DNA of 64,000 nt from Diplosphaera chodatii (Eukaryota > Chlorophyta > Trebouxiophyceae > Prasiolales > Stichococcaceae): assembly GCA_032358165.1 (NCBI GenBank), contig JAALGY010000023.1, positions 1,798,001 through 1,862,000 of the forward strand, written 5' to 3'. The notes beneath the pieces were generated by a model. That model had not been told where the DNA came from. It saw nothing but the letters and a program-made list of their open reading frames with translations, and made no database searches. How positions within the stretch are numbered: the stretch's first letter is position 1; the number at the start of each line of letters is the position of its first letter. The position numbers and the translations under genes are program-made. Of this stretch, positions 22,789-33,990 are shown in pieces.

Positions 22789-23559
22789 TCCAAGCTGCAT
22801 GGATGCAAACGTGCTGCAAGGGCTAAGAAGCGCGAAATCAGCAACGCCAACAACGCGGTCCAATCACCCAGGCCACAAATGCAATGTCTAGATCTACGTG
22901 ATTCCATGTGACTCTCCGTGATGCCACCAAAACTGCTGGATTGCTATGACCGCTGCTGATGCGGCCGGAGCTAGCGGCAGACTGCGGCAGTGGCAGCTGC
23001 GGCCAGCGGTGGCGGCGGCAGCTGGCGATGTTGAAGCTGCGCGGCTGAGGAGGCAGCACACGCCGATATGACAATGTGACACAGCCGCGGATATGTGCAT
23101 CTGCAGTCTGGATAGAAAGGTCGCTGAGTGTCGGCCGTAGGTGGCAAGGCGGCGCAGCTGATGCCAGACGCCAGTCTACAGCAGGCTCCCCCAAACCGCT
23201 GCACCGGATCTGACAACAGCCAAGGCGCTGCTGAAGCTGCGTAGATGGCTGCTCTGCGCCGCTGAACGCTGGATGTGCGCCTGGCCGCTACAGGGTGACC
23301 AAGCCTGCAGCAGCGCAGTAGCGCATGCGGCGCAGGCGGCTGAAGCGGCTGCTGTGAAGGCTGATGGCGGGCTAACGGCTGTCAGAGCGTATCATGACGC
23401 CGTGTGTGATGGCTGCAGAGCTGTGATGACGCCGGCCAGGCTGTGAAGGCGGTTTCCGAAACCGCTGTGCTGCGGGATCCCTGCTGATCGCCAAACCGAA
23501 CTGCCCCCGAAGTCCGGCTAGCGACGCAGGGCCGGCTGCAGGCGGCTCCTATGACGACG
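22789..23559. other. Unassigned stretch between retroelements
   Basis: GC-rich sequence without match to families A, B or S and without a convincing open frame. No gene recognised. Confidence 0.3.
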
Positions 23560-23835
23560 TAGAAGCTGCTGAAGGTGATGGTGAGGGCGTAGAACCGTAG
23601 AGGACGGCGCGAAGGGGCTGGCCTGTGGAGGCGTGCTGGGTGTGAGGTGTGGGTGTGTAGGCGAAGGTGAGTGGCGGTGGGGGTCCAGGGTGGGACAGAA
23701 AGATAAGGTGAGGGTGACGGCGGGTGCTGGCAGGTAAGGTGTGAGGGCGTAGGTGATGGTGAGTGGCGGTGGGAGTCCGGATGAAACCGAAAGTAGAGGT
23801 GAGGATGACGGCGGGTGCTGGCAGGTGAGGTGTTT
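23560..23835 (-). repeat. Degenerate B minisatellite with adjacent conserved block
   Basis: 23632-23835 holds two to three diverged units of the 92-bp B minisatellite. The block just before it (GGACGGCGCGAAGGGGCTGG, GGAGGCGTGCTGGGTG) recurs near 49645-49700, so both belong to a repeat, perhaps a B variant. Confidence 0.55.
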
Positions 23836-24140
23836 GTGTGTAGGGACATGCATCTGCTTGCTAGGCACGCCACTCCGCCAGTGTTGATTTGATTGAGGTG
23901 GTTACATCCCATATACTCCACCGGTCACACAACAAGTGAATGCTGGCAACCATGAACTGTGGAGCACCAGTCTAGACTGCAGGCCAATCTGTCCTGGATG
24001 TGCCCGAACACATGAATGTGACGAAGCACACGGGGAAACAATTCTGCCAGTGTCTTACTGCTCCGCCGCCTTCGTTGGGCGTGTACATAGATTGCCCCGC
24101 CAACTGGGAGTGCAGTGTGCCCCATTTGGCCGGCGAGCCT

Positions 24141-24153
24141 AAAAGTAGTAAAA
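24141..24153 (-). terminator. Pol III terminator of tRNA-Ile
   Basis: Two TTTT runs on the minus strand (24153-24150 and 24144-24141) follow the tRNA 3' end, as usual for Pol III genes. Confidence 0.6.
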
Positions 24154-24159
24154 CCTTGA

Positions 24160-24281
24160 TAGCCACTGCCGGGATTGAACCGGCGACTTTCAGCTTGCTT
24201 GTGAGACAGGCTCCGTGCTGGTATATTAGCACTTCCATTAGGATATTAGGCTGACACTCTGACCAACTGAGTTAAGCGGCT
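24160..24281 (-). tRNA. trnI-AAU: tRNA-Ile (anticodon AAU) with a 48-nt intron
   Basis: On the minus strand a complete cloverleaf forms: acceptor AGCCGCT with AGTGGCT, D-arm ACTC/GAGT around AGTTGGTCA, anticodon stem TCAGC with GCTGA, T-arm GCCGG-TTCAATC-CCGGC, discriminator A. The loop reads CTAATA, with AAT at 24247-24245. It is interrupted one base 3' of the anticodon (after position 37) by an intron at 24243-24196, the canonical site of nuclear tRNA introns. The intron can form a hairpin (GTGCT...AGCAC). TTTT seven bases downstream can end Pol III transcription. It is apparently intact amid retroelement debris. Confidence 0.85.
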
Positions 24282-24290
24282 GTCCCGTCT

Positions 24291-24348
24291 TCCCATTCAG
24301 ATGATGGGATGACGGCATCGTCCCATTCAGATGATGGGTTGACGGCAG
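24291..24348 (+). repeat. Two-copy 30-bp tandem repeat
   Basis: TCCCATTCAGATGATGGG, then TGACGGCA, twice in a row directly upstream of the tRNA gene (which is on the minus strand). Role unknown. Confidence 0.7.
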
Positions 24349-25326
24349 ATGAACCAGATATCAGATAAATTGTATATGTTACATGTGAACCGTTTCTGTC
24401 ATAACTGGCGGATTTAGGGTTTTACAGTTATAACAGCCGGCAGTGCATAAAGCGGCAGCGGCGGCAGCGGCACCGGCGGCAGCGGCGCAAACCCCTCAGC
24501 TGCGGGCGGCGGTCATATGGCTGGCACGCCCACAGCCGGGGGTGTTTGGCGGTGTTTGGAGGCTGGCATACCTCTGTGCGGTGTGTGCCTGTGATTATGC
24601 CCGCCGCTGCGTTTGCCTGCCGCCGCCCTGGTCAGCAGGTTGACCATGTGGGCATTGGCAGGCGAGCGGTGGCGGTGATTTGGGCTCCGCTGCAGCATTT
24701 CTGCCAGCTGGGCATGGCCTCTGCTCTGTGGCGGCGGCGGGCGGCGGAGGGGCCTTTTGTCAGGTTTTGTGAGGTGTCGGGCTCTTGGGGTGTCGTCCGG
24801 TTGGCGGGCGGCGGCTTGTGAGTTTTGGCGGCGGTTGTTGTATGTTTTGAGGCGGCGGTCACATCCCAGCGACTGAGACTTGGACTGGACATACAGCGGC
24901 GCATGGTGGGTGCTCTGTCTGCTGCACTACAGTGCTGACAGTGAGACCTGCGGGACGACGTTAGGTCGGTATGCTGCTCGCTGGGGTCGCGGCCCCCAGC
25001 AGCGGCAGTGCAGTCAGCAGTCAAATGGACCGCGCCGCCCACCCTCCTAGGAGGGTTTCCCCGCACGTTCCAGCCATGCTGGCCCCCACAGCCTCGCGGC
25101 TCGCTGGGTGTGTCGCTGTCATGCGTCTGTGTTGCGGCCGGCAAGCATTCTGCCCCTGACGCCTCATCAGGCTTACTGCTCATTGGCGGTGATATTGCTA
25201 GACACCTGCTGTGCTTTGCCTGTGTGCCCGCCGGGTTCCTCCTGCCGGGCTGAGCCCGCCGCCTGCTTCATGCACGGCGGCTGCACTCATTTGGGCCTTG
25301 ATGGTTTTGAGTTGTTTCCCCGTGTT
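24349..25326. other. Unassigned stretch with a GGC/CAG microsatellite
   Basis: Holds a short GGCAGC-type microsatellite (about 24449-24487). Several open frames of 60-180 codons exist on both strands, the longest on the minus strand at 24632-25183, but none shows a recognisable domain. No gene called. Confidence 0.3.
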
Positions 25327-25420
25327 GACATTGACATTGATTTGTTTGTTTGTTTGTTTGTTTTTTTAAAGGGCGTCCAGACCAGAACCAAGCTCAAGAA
25401 CAAGGCTCTGCGGCACAATG
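25327..25420 (-). mobile_element. LINE A tail remnant plus 80-bp LINE B 3' end
   Basis: 25327-25340 is (TGACAT)-type A tail. 25341-25420 is (TTTG)n plus the last 45 bp of B 3' UTR. A 23-25 bp direct repeat (TTTGGACCGAGCAGCACCAG) follows, leading into an A copy. Confidence 0.75.
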
Positions 25421-25443
25421 GTTTGGACCGAGCAGCACCAGCA

Positions 25444-27380
25444 TGGTTTGGACCGAGCAGCACCAGCTGCGCGCACGCGGACAAGCGGGCTTCCGCAAGG
25501 ACCACCGCACCACCGATCAGACCTTCGTCGTTCGCACCCTCATTGAGAAGGCCAAGGCAGATAAGCAGCCTCTATACTCTTGCTTTGTCGATTTCAAGAA
25601 AGCATACGACACTGTACCTCGTGATTTGCTTTGGGAGAAGCTGCAGCGGATTGGGGTGCATGGGGAGTTTCTGAGGGGCGTGCAGGCACTGTATGCTGAT
25701 GTGCCCATGGCACTGCAGTTTGAGGGGGGAATGTCCGACACATTTCAGAGCACTCTGGGGGTTAAGCAGGGATGTCCACTATCTCCAACCCTTTTCGGGA
25801 TTTACATTGACGATTTCCAAGCGGAGCTGGAGGCTGCCGGCGCGGACCTGGACCTGCCCACCCTGTGTGGTGTGCAGGCACCTGCCCTCTTCTATGCAGA
25901 TGATCTGGACCTGGTGTCCACATCCGTACGCGGCCTGCAGGCGCAGCTCGACCTGCTGGAGTCGTACTGCAAGCGGTGGCGCCTCACCGTCAACGTGAAG
26001 AAGACTAAGGTCGTGGTGTACGGAGCCCAGGCTGCTGCACCACCGGTTCTCACCTACATGCATGCTCCCATCGAAATGCTGGACTCGTTTACATATTTGG
26101 GGGTTGACATTTCCAGTCGTAGTTCTTTTGCTGCCGCTAGCATCGGCAGAGCGGCCTCCGCCCAGCGCGCCGCACTTGCATTGCAGCATCGTTGCCATGA
26201 CCTGAGCTTGCATGACCCAGCACTGCATTTGACATTGACATTGATTACATACTGGTGGTGGGCCATTTTGGCCTAGCCACAGGCTCTGGCGGAAAAACCC
26301 AGAGCAACATGCACAACGAGTCGTGTACGAAACCGTTCACTCCCCGCTGACAGAAACACTGCAGCTACACTTGTTCGATGCACTAGTACGTCCTGTTATG
26401 CTTTATGGTGTCGAAACATGGGGACCGGGGGCGTTGTGCGGTAGTGGCATGGACACTTGTGAGCTTGTCCATCGGAAGTTTCTTCGGTCTGTTCTTGGAG
26501 TGCGTACAGGCACTCCCAACGTGGCGGTGTTGGGGGAGCTTGGGCGATTCCCGGTGGCACACACGGCAACGCTGGCCATCTGCCGGTTCTGGAACCGGCT
26601 GGTCGCAATGCCGGACACACGCCTCACCAAGCAGGCATTCCTGGAGAACTGTGCTCTGGCCACCCGGCCGGGGCGCAGCAAGACCAGCTCAGCATGCTGG
26701 GCTGCCCAGGTGTGCTCGTTCCTGCACTTCATGTCACCCATCGTTGACGGCGTGCCGCAGCGCATTGACACTTCGGTTGTCAGTGCACACCTGCAGCGCC
26801 GCACATTCGATGCTGTGAATGGCAGCGACCTGCGCAAAGTGCGTGAGTGGCTGGGAGTCAGGGGCCCTGTGAACGGTGACAACTACCAGCTGGCCGGCTA
26901 CTTGCAGGCAGTCGCCTCCAAGACCGGTCGTCGGCGGTTAGCACAGTTTCGGATGGGCAGTCACATGCTGGGGGTGGAAACAGGGAGGTGGCAGCGTCTG
27001 CCGCGGGCAGAGCGGCTGTGTCAGCGGTGTAGCTGCGGCGTGGTGGATGATGAGGCGCACATGGTCTGGGGGTGTCCTGCTCTAGTAGATCAGAGGGTGC
27101 AGCATTCTGAGCTGTTTCAGGACAGCGACATCACCTCAGTGGCGGACTTTATGCAGCAGGATGCCGGGCAACTGGCAGCCTTTTTGCGTGTTTGTCATGA
27201 TCATTGTGCAGAGTTGGAGGGGTGTACATCCAACCGGGATTGAGTGGACCCATTCTGTCAGCGGGGAGTGAACGGTTTCGGACACGACTCGTTGTGCATG
27301 TTGCTCTGGGTTATTCCGCCAGAGCCTGTGGCTAGGCCAAAATGGCCCACCACCAGTATGTAATCAATGTCAATGTCAAA
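25444..27380 (+). mobile_element. LINE family A, 5'-truncated from the RT domain
   Basis: Begins inside the RT domain (GFRKDHRTTDQ) and runs to the tail at 27380; the ORF2 stop is at 27241-27243. RT motifs FVDFKKAYDTVPRDLLWEK, GVKQGCPLSPTLFG and FYADDLDLV are intact. It shares private differences with the copy at 43230-45041. A nested 3' end of another A copy at 26228-26356 interrupts it. Confidence 0.9.
26228..26356 (-). mobile_element. Nested LINE A 3' end with 7-bp target duplication
   Basis: About 129 bp of A 3' UTR and tail in reverse orientation, inside the ORF2 of another A copy. CACTGCA flanks both sides (26221-26227, 26357-26363). Removing it restores the reading frame. Confidence 0.85.
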
Positions 27381-27382
27381 TG

Positions 27383-28070
27383 ACAATGCGGCTTCTCACG
27401 TGTGAACGTGAGGGCGGCTGAGTATGCCATCAAAACGTCATGTTCGAAATATGTCGATGGAGGACACTGAAACCACAAGGGAATGCAGGGCCCATGAGAC
27501 CAGCGCAAGGCAATAGTGAGGAAGGCTACCTAATGGTCGTACAAGTGCGGGGACCTGGCGGCGGCGGCAGCAATGCCACGCATTCGCGGCGAAGTCGCAC
27601 CGCTGCGGGTCTATCACTCTAGAAATGTCAAAGCGTCTGTCCGTCCACGTGCCACGGCCAACCCAGAAAACCCCGCGCAGACATGCAGGGACCGGTTGCG
27701 TACAAGTACGCCGAGCTCTGGGCCCGCTGGGTCCGGATATGCCGCGAGGCGCCCTGCATGCTGGTGAAATCAACCAAACCCAAAGAGGACTGAGGGCTGA
27801 CGCTGGCAAACAACAGAGGGCTGGGGGCTGACGCCGCAAGCTGTCCGATATGCACAACACCGGGCACCACGGTCTTCTGCGGCAGGTGCTCCCATCCGCG
27901 CGGGCTCTGCGGGTGGCCGCTGCTAGGTGTCATCATTCTACTAAGGTCTTGGTCTTGCTCTTGTTCTTGTTCTTGTTCTTGATCTTGGTCGAGTGCTGAC
28001 TGGGCAGGCGAGGTACGGGTGTATAAGTGTCACCCGCCGTCGCCTTCACCTTCACCTTCACCTTCACCTT
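27383..28070 (-). mobile_element. LINE family B 3' UTR without tail
   Basis: B 3' UTR from the CACGTGTGAACGTG palindrome region up to the CTTGTT hexamer tract and a (CTTCAC)n run at 28040-28073. The tail and the last 70 bp are missing on the left, where an A tail abuts it. Confidence 0.8.
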
Positions 28071-28624
28071 CACAAGGAGCTCACGGCCGTCGCCCGCGCG
28101 GCACAACGCGGCAAGAGCCCTGGTCCGGACGGCCTGCCAGCTGAGCTGTACGTCCAACTCTGGGACAAGCTCGGCCTCCCTCTCACACGAGCCTTCAATG
28201 CCTGCCACACGGCTGGTGCCCGGCCCACCATGTCGCCTCGTCAGCGCACCTCCGACTACACCCTCGTCCCAAAGCGAGGCGATGCCCGCGACCTCGCCAA
28301 CCGCCGACCTATTGCAGGCATCAACGCCGACGTCAAGATCGCCTCCCGCGCCTTTGCCACCCGCCTCGCCCACGCCCTTGGACCCGTCATCGACCCCACA
28401 CAGACTGGCTTCCTCCCCAGCCGCTGGATTGGCGACAACATCCTCAACCACACCGAGCTCGCCGACCTCCTCACCACCCATGACACCGATGGAGCCATGC
28501 TCTTCCTCGACTTCGCCAAGGCCTTCGACTGGATGGACCGAGCCTGGACATTGAGGGTCATGGAGGCCATGCGGTTTGGAGAGGGCGCCCAGCGCTGGGC
28601 TGCCCTCTTCATGACCGACACCCT
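28071..28624 (+). pseudogene. LINE family B ORF2 fragment, N-terminal half of RT
   Basis: Open frame covering RT blocks of B: RGKSPGPDGLPAELYVQLW, TLVPKRGDARDLANRRPIAG, TGFLPSRWIGDNI, FLDFAKAFDWMDRAW. It stops at MTDT, where a B 3' end in the opposite orientation begins. Catalytic HADD is absent. Confidence 0.85.
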
Positions 28625-29124
28625 TTTTGTTTGTTTGTTTGTTTGTTTGTTTTTTACAAAGGGCGTCCAGACCAGAACCAAGCTCAAGAACAAGGCTCTG
28701 CGGCACAATGCGGCTTCTCACGTGTGAACGTGAGGGCGGCTGAGTACGTCATCAAAACGTCATGTTCGAAATATGTCGATGGAGGACACTGAAACCACAA
28801 GGGAATGCAGGGCCCATGAGACCAGCGAAAGGCAATAGTCCCGATGAGGAAGGCTACCTAATGGTCGTACAGGTGCGGGGACCTAGCGGCGGCGGCAGCA
28901 ATGCCAAGCACTCGCGGCGAAGTCGCACCGCTGCGGGTCTATCACTCTAGAAATGTCGTAACGTCTGTCTGTCCACGTGCCACGGCACCCGCGGGTAAAC
29001 CCAGAAAACCCCGCGCAGACATGCAGGGACCGGCTGCGTACAAGTACGCCGAGCTCTGGGCCCGCTGGGACCGGATACGCCGCGAGGCGCCCTGCATGCT
29101 GGTGAAAGCAACCAAACCCAAAGG
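28625..29124 (-). mobile_element. LINE family B 3' end, minus orientation
   Basis: (TTTG)n, then B 3' UTR. It forms the left half of a block duplicated at 35120-36122. Confidence 0.85.
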
Positions 29125-29125
29125 C

Positions 29126-29631
29126 ATTTGACATTGATTACATACTGGTGGTGGGCCATTTTGGCCTAGCCACAGGCTCTGGCGGAATAACCCAGAGCAA
29201 CATGCACAACGAGTCGTGTCCGAAACCGTTCACTCCCCGCTGACAGGATGGTTCCACTCAATCCCGGTTGGATGTACACCCCTCCAACTCTGCACAATGA
29301 TCATGACAAACCCGCAAAAAGGCTGCCAGTTGCCCGGCATCCTGCTGCATAAAGTCCGCCACTGAGGTGATGTCGCTGTCCTGAAACAGCTCAGAATGCT
29401 GCACCCTCTGATCTACTAGAGCTGGACACCCCCAGACCATGTGCGCCTCATCATCCACCACGCCGCAGCTACACCGCTGACACAGCTCTGCCCGCGGCAG
29501 ACGCTGCCACCTCCCTGTCTCTACCCCCAGCATGTGACTGCCCATCCGAAACTGTGCTAACCGCCGACGACCGGTCTTTCTTGTTTGTTTGTTTGTTTGT
29601 GGACGACCGGTCTTGGAGGCGACTGCCTGCC
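29126..29631 (-). mobile_element. LINE family A 3' part, minus orientation
   Basis: A tail, 3' UTR and the finger-encoding end of ORF2. It is interrupted by a tail-only insertion at 29579-29601. Confidence 0.85.
29579..29601 (-). mobile_element. Tail-only LINE B insertion
   Basis: A 23-nt (TTGT)n stretch lies between two perfect 13-bp copies of GACGACCGGTCTT (29566-29578, 29602-29614). The A sequence reads through without it. It fits an insertion that copied only the (CAAA)n tail. Confidence 0.75.
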
Positions 29632-29820
29632 ATTGCCATTGACATTGATTACATACTGGTGGTGGGCCATTTTGGCCTAGCCACAGGCTCTGGCGGAATA
29701 ACCCAGAGCAACATGCACAACGAGTCGTGTCCGAAACCGTTCACTCCCCGCTGACAGAATGGGTCCACTCAATCCCGGTTGGATGTACACCCCTCCAACT
29801 CTGCACAATGATCATGACAA
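29632..29820 (-). mobile_element. LINE family A 3' end, minus orientation
   Basis: Short A 3' end with tail at the left edge. It ends abruptly at the start of the near-full-length A copy on the plus strand. Confidence 0.85.
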
Positions 29821-29821
29821 A

Positions 29822-30395
29822 CAGCGGCTTGGATTTTGCAGCAGGCAGCAGCAGCGATGTTGCCGCAGCGGCAGTACAGGGTTTCTGCACCAGCAAGCTT
29901 TGCTTGCAAGATGCTGCACAGCACATCACCGTGATGCGTGTCAGCAAGCAGAAGACCGGTCTGGCTGTTGTCAGCATTGACGATGGTGCTTTTGTGCGCA
30001 GGATGTGCAGCGCGAAAGCGCGCCTTCCCCGCACTTGCGGTGTTTCAGTTTTTGAGAGTGTGGCACCGCAGCGTCGGGACGCAGCGGCACAGCTGCGCAG
30101 GAGCCAGCACCATGCAGCCCAGGACGCAGCTCCGGTGGCGAACGCACGCCGCGCAGCCGCAGATGCTATGCAATTTGCACAGCATCACCTCGCGCCGCGC
30201 CGGCAGCGGCGGCCAAGCGCTCTTGGCCCTCACCCTGCTGTTGCTCCCCTTGGCATTGCATCACGCTTTGCTGTGCTGCCCGTTGAGCCCACTTCTCACA
30301 CATCACCTGGTGGCCCCACTTTGGCTGAGGGAACATCACCCTCTCCAGCAAAGGCGCCAGCCACCCCCAAACCCACCCCCAACCATGTCTGCTAG
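29822..30395 (+). pseudogene. LINE A ORF1, C-terminal part
   Basis: Frame open from the truncation to TAG at 30393-30395. The C-terminus has VSIDDGAFVRRMCSAKARLP, then GVSVFESVAPQRRDAAAQL, a pattern like the tail of ORF1 nucleic-acid chaperone proteins of L1-type elements, then a Pro/Ala-rich end. The N-terminal part is missing. Confidence 0.6.
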
Positions 30396-30452
30396 GGGTG
30401 TTGGGGCCGGGCTGCGCCCGGCGCAATCCGGTCCCCTAACAGCGCCCTGTCT

Positions 30453-33400
30453 GTGCTGAGCCTGAACGTCCAGGGGTGGCTGACCAGAGATGCATCTGCG
30501 CTATCGCAGGTCATCAAGGCGGCTGACTTCGACGTGCTGGCCTTCAGCGAGACGTGGGCGCGGGAGGGGACCGACGCGCCGGAGCTGGACGGCTTCACAT
30601 CCGTCCTTCACTCGCCGCGGAGCCGGCGTCAGCAGCGTGGCGGTGCACGTGGCGGCCTCGCTGTCTACGTCGCCGACAAGCTTGCATCATCGGTGACACA
30701 CTTGTCAACTGGACCCCAAAACTGCTATGCTGTTTTGAGGTTTGACAAGGCTGCCGGTCAGGAGGAGGATGCTTACATGATTCCATGCTACATACCACCC
30801 GAGGGAAGCCCATCCTTTGATGGCAAGGGCCCTGCGGTCTGGGAGGCGTTACGTGAGGAGGTGAGCGCCACCTGCCGCATGGGGCATGTGTTTGTTGTTG
30901 GAGACTTGAACGCACGCACCAGCACCTGCCCGGACTTTCCGGGATCTGTCGATCACCCTGTCACAGAGGAGTTCCTGCCCTCCACCGCCCCTCCTGTGCA
31001 GTCACAGCGGCACAGCCGCGACAGCAGGGAGCGGCCCAACAGGTGGGGCAGGGCTCTGCTTGACATGTGTGTTGAGACATCCGTCAGGATTGCTAACGGT
31101 CGTGTCTCAGGAGATGAGGAGGGACAGGTCACTTTTGTTAGCCAAAGTCAGGTGGGCAGCAGCCTGATTGACTATGTGCTTGCAAGTGCTGATGCATTCC
31201 CTTTGATTCATTCCCTAACAGTACTCCCCGCTCCTGAGTCGGACCATGCAGCCTTGCATCTGCTCATCAAGAGGACCGCCGCCGCTCAGCAGCCGCTCCC
31301 ACGTCGCCAGCGCCGCCGCCATCAGCAGCAGCAACCGCAGCAGCCCACGACCCAGCAGCCCCTGCGCCTCGGCGCAGCGCAGCTGGAAGTGTGGCAGCAG
31401 CGCCTGCAGCAGCCTGATGCGGCAGCCCAACTGGTCGACATTGCAGCGGCAGCAGATGCCGCCCAGGTACCCGATGACATGCATGCTGTGGGCATGCAGT
31501 TCGATCAGCTCATTGAGACCACGCAGGCTGAGGTGGCTGCAACGGCGCCGGCCGCCAAGGGGCGGCGGCGGGACCGCAACGCTGTGCCTCGCTGGTGGGA
31601 TGCTGACCTGGCCCGCGGACGCCGCGCAGCGCGGCAAGCCGCGCGGCGCGACCCGCAGTCACCGGCTGCTCGTGCGCTCCGCCAGCAGTACCAGCACCTG
31701 CTACGCCGCACACAGCGCCAGTGGACCCGCAGTCAGGCTCTTGCCCTCACTGAACTGGCTCGATCAACCAACTCCAAAAAGTTCTGGCAAAAGTTCAAAC
31801 CTGCTAAGAAGCGGGCGTGTCCCATAGCAGATGATGTGATGCTTGACTCCTTCCGGAAACTGCTGGATGCCCCCACAGTTTCATCAAGCACTGCAGGTAC
31901 CTCGGGTAGTGGTGCTGCGCCACCTTTTGCCGACGGGAGCGAGCTCAACTCGCCCTTCACAGCCGGCGCCGTGCAACAGGCTATAGGAGCCCTGCGCGGA
32001 GGCAAAGCAACGGTGGGCCTGCTCAAATTGGATGCTTTATCTGTTGCAGCGGCGCAGCTTGCACCTTGTCTTGCATCTGTTTTTAACGCTTGTCAAAGGG
32101 TGGCAGCGTTGCCAAGGGGCTGGGCTCTGTGCGGCATCACGCCGATTCACAAGGGGGGCGACACATCCGATCCGGGTAATTACCGTGGCATTGCTGTTGG
32201 CTCTTTATTGGCAAAGCTGTATGCTTGCATGCTTAACGAAAAGCTTATGAGGTGGACCGAGCAGCACCAGCTGCGCGCACGCGGACAAGCGGGCTTCCGC
32301 AAGGACCACCGCACCACCGATCAGACCTTCGTCGTTCGCACCCTCATTGAGAAGGCCAAGGCAGATAAGCAGCCTCTATACTCTTGCTTTGTCGATTTCA
32401 AGAAAGCATACGACACTGTACCTCGTGATTTGCTTTGGGAGAAGCTGCAGCGGATTGGGGTGCATGGGGAGTTTCTGAGGGGCGTGCAGGCACTGTATGC
32501 TGATGTGCCCATGGCACTGCAGTTTGAGGGGGGAATGTCCGACACATTTCAGAGCACTCTGGGGGTTAAGCAGGGATGTCCACTATCTCCAACCCTTTTC
32601 GGGATTTACATTGACGATTTCCAAGCGGAGCTGGAGGCTGCCGGCGCGGACCTGGACCTGCCCACCCTGTGTGGTGTGCAGGCACCTGCCCTCTTCTATG
32701 CAGATGATCTGGACCTGGTGTCCACATCCGTACGCGGCCTGCAGGCGCAGCTCGACCTGCTGGAGTCGTACTGCAAACGCTGGCGCCTCACCGTCAACGT
32801 GAAGAAGACTAAGGTCGTGGTGTACGCAGCCCAGGCTGCGGCACCACCGGTTCTCACCTACATGCATGCTCCCATCGAAGTGCTGGACTCGTTTACATAT
32901 TTGGGGGTTGACATCTCCAGTCGTAGTTCTTTTGCTGCCGCTAGCATCGGCAGAGCGGCCTCCGCCCAGCGCGCCGCACTTGCATTGCAGCATCGTTGCC
33001 ATGACCTGAGCTTGCATGACCCAGCACTGCAGCTGCACTTGTTCGATGCACTAGTACGTCCTGTTATGCTTTATGGTGTCGAAACATGGGGACCGGAGGC
33101 GCTGTGCGGTAGTGGCATGGACACTTGTGAGCTTGTCCATCGGAAGTTTCTTCGGTCTGTTCTTGGAGTGCGTACAGGCACTCCCAACGTGGCGGTGTTG
33201 GGGGAGCTTGGGCGATTCCCGGTGGCACACACGGCAACGCTGGCCATCTGCCGGTTCTGGAATCGGCTGGTCGCGATGCCGGACACACGCCTCACCAAGC
33301 AGGCATTCCTGGAGAACTGTGCTCTGGCCACCCGGCCGGGGCGCAGCAAGACCAGCTCAGCATGCTGGGCTGCCCAGGTGTGCTCGTTCCTGCACTTCAT

Positions 33401-33896
33401 GTCACCCATCGTTGACGGCGTGCCGCAGCGCATTGACACTTCGGTTGTCAGTGCACACCTGCAGCGCCGCACATTCGATGCTGTGAATGGCAGCGACTTG
33501 CGCAAAGTGCGTGAGTGGCTGGGAGTCAGGGGCCCTGTGAACGGTGACAACTACCAGATGGCCGGCTACTTGCAGGCAGTCGCCTCCAAGACCGGTCGTC
33601 GGCGGTTAGCACAGTTTCGGATGGGCAGTCACATGCTGGGGGTGGAAACAGGGAGGTGGCAGCGGCTGCCGCGGGCAGAGCGGCTGTGTCAGCGGTGTAA
33701 CTGCGGCGTGGTGGATGATGAGGCGCATATGGTCTGGGGGTTGAGGACAGCGACATCACCTCAGTGGCGGACTTTATGCAGCAGGATGCCGGGCAACTGG
33801 CAGCCTTTTTGCGGGGTTGTCATGATCAATGTGCGGAGTTGGAGGGGTGTGCATCCAACCGGGATTGAGTGGAACCATTCTGTCAGCGGGGAGTGA
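30453..33896 (+). pseudogene. LINE A ORF2: endonuclease, reverse transcriptase, Cys/His finger
   Basis: Residues counted from the GTG at 30453. An APE-like endonuclease domain (about 1-270) shows LNVQGW, FSETW, GDLNAR (150-155), IDYVLAS and SDH (263-265). After a Gln/Arg-rich linker the RT domain (about 590-800) has GFRKDHRTTDQ, FVDFKKAYDTVPRDLLWEK, GVKQGCPLSPTLFG and the catalytic YADD (749-752), then LTVNVKKTKVVVY. The C-terminus has a CxxCxC...H finger near 1079-1095. This copy has lost about 46 bp just after MVWG (near 33739), which shifts the last 50 residues out of frame. No ATG opens the frame; see the finding on the ORF1/ORF2 junction. Such proteins nick target DNA and copy their RNA in place. 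Confidence 0.9.
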
Positions 33897-33990
33897 ACGG
33901 TTTCGTACACGACTCGTTGTGCATGTTGCTCTGGGTTTTTCCGCCAGAGCCTGTGGCTAGGCCAAAATGGCCCACCACCAGTATGTAATC

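Larger units (their letters stand above)
29822..33990 (+). mobile_element. LINE family A, most complete copy
   Basis: Contains the C-terminal part of ORF1, all of the ORF2 domains and the 3' UTR. The tail is AATCAATAAATAAATAAATA instead of (TCAATG)n. It is 5'-truncated within ORF1 at 29822, where a reversed A 3' end abuts. No other copy in the window reaches further 5'. Confidence 0.9.

Noticed and set aside
24632..25183. 183-codon minus-strand open frame
   Set aside because: No recognisable motif, biased composition, no splice partners and no match to repeats; not enough to call a gene.
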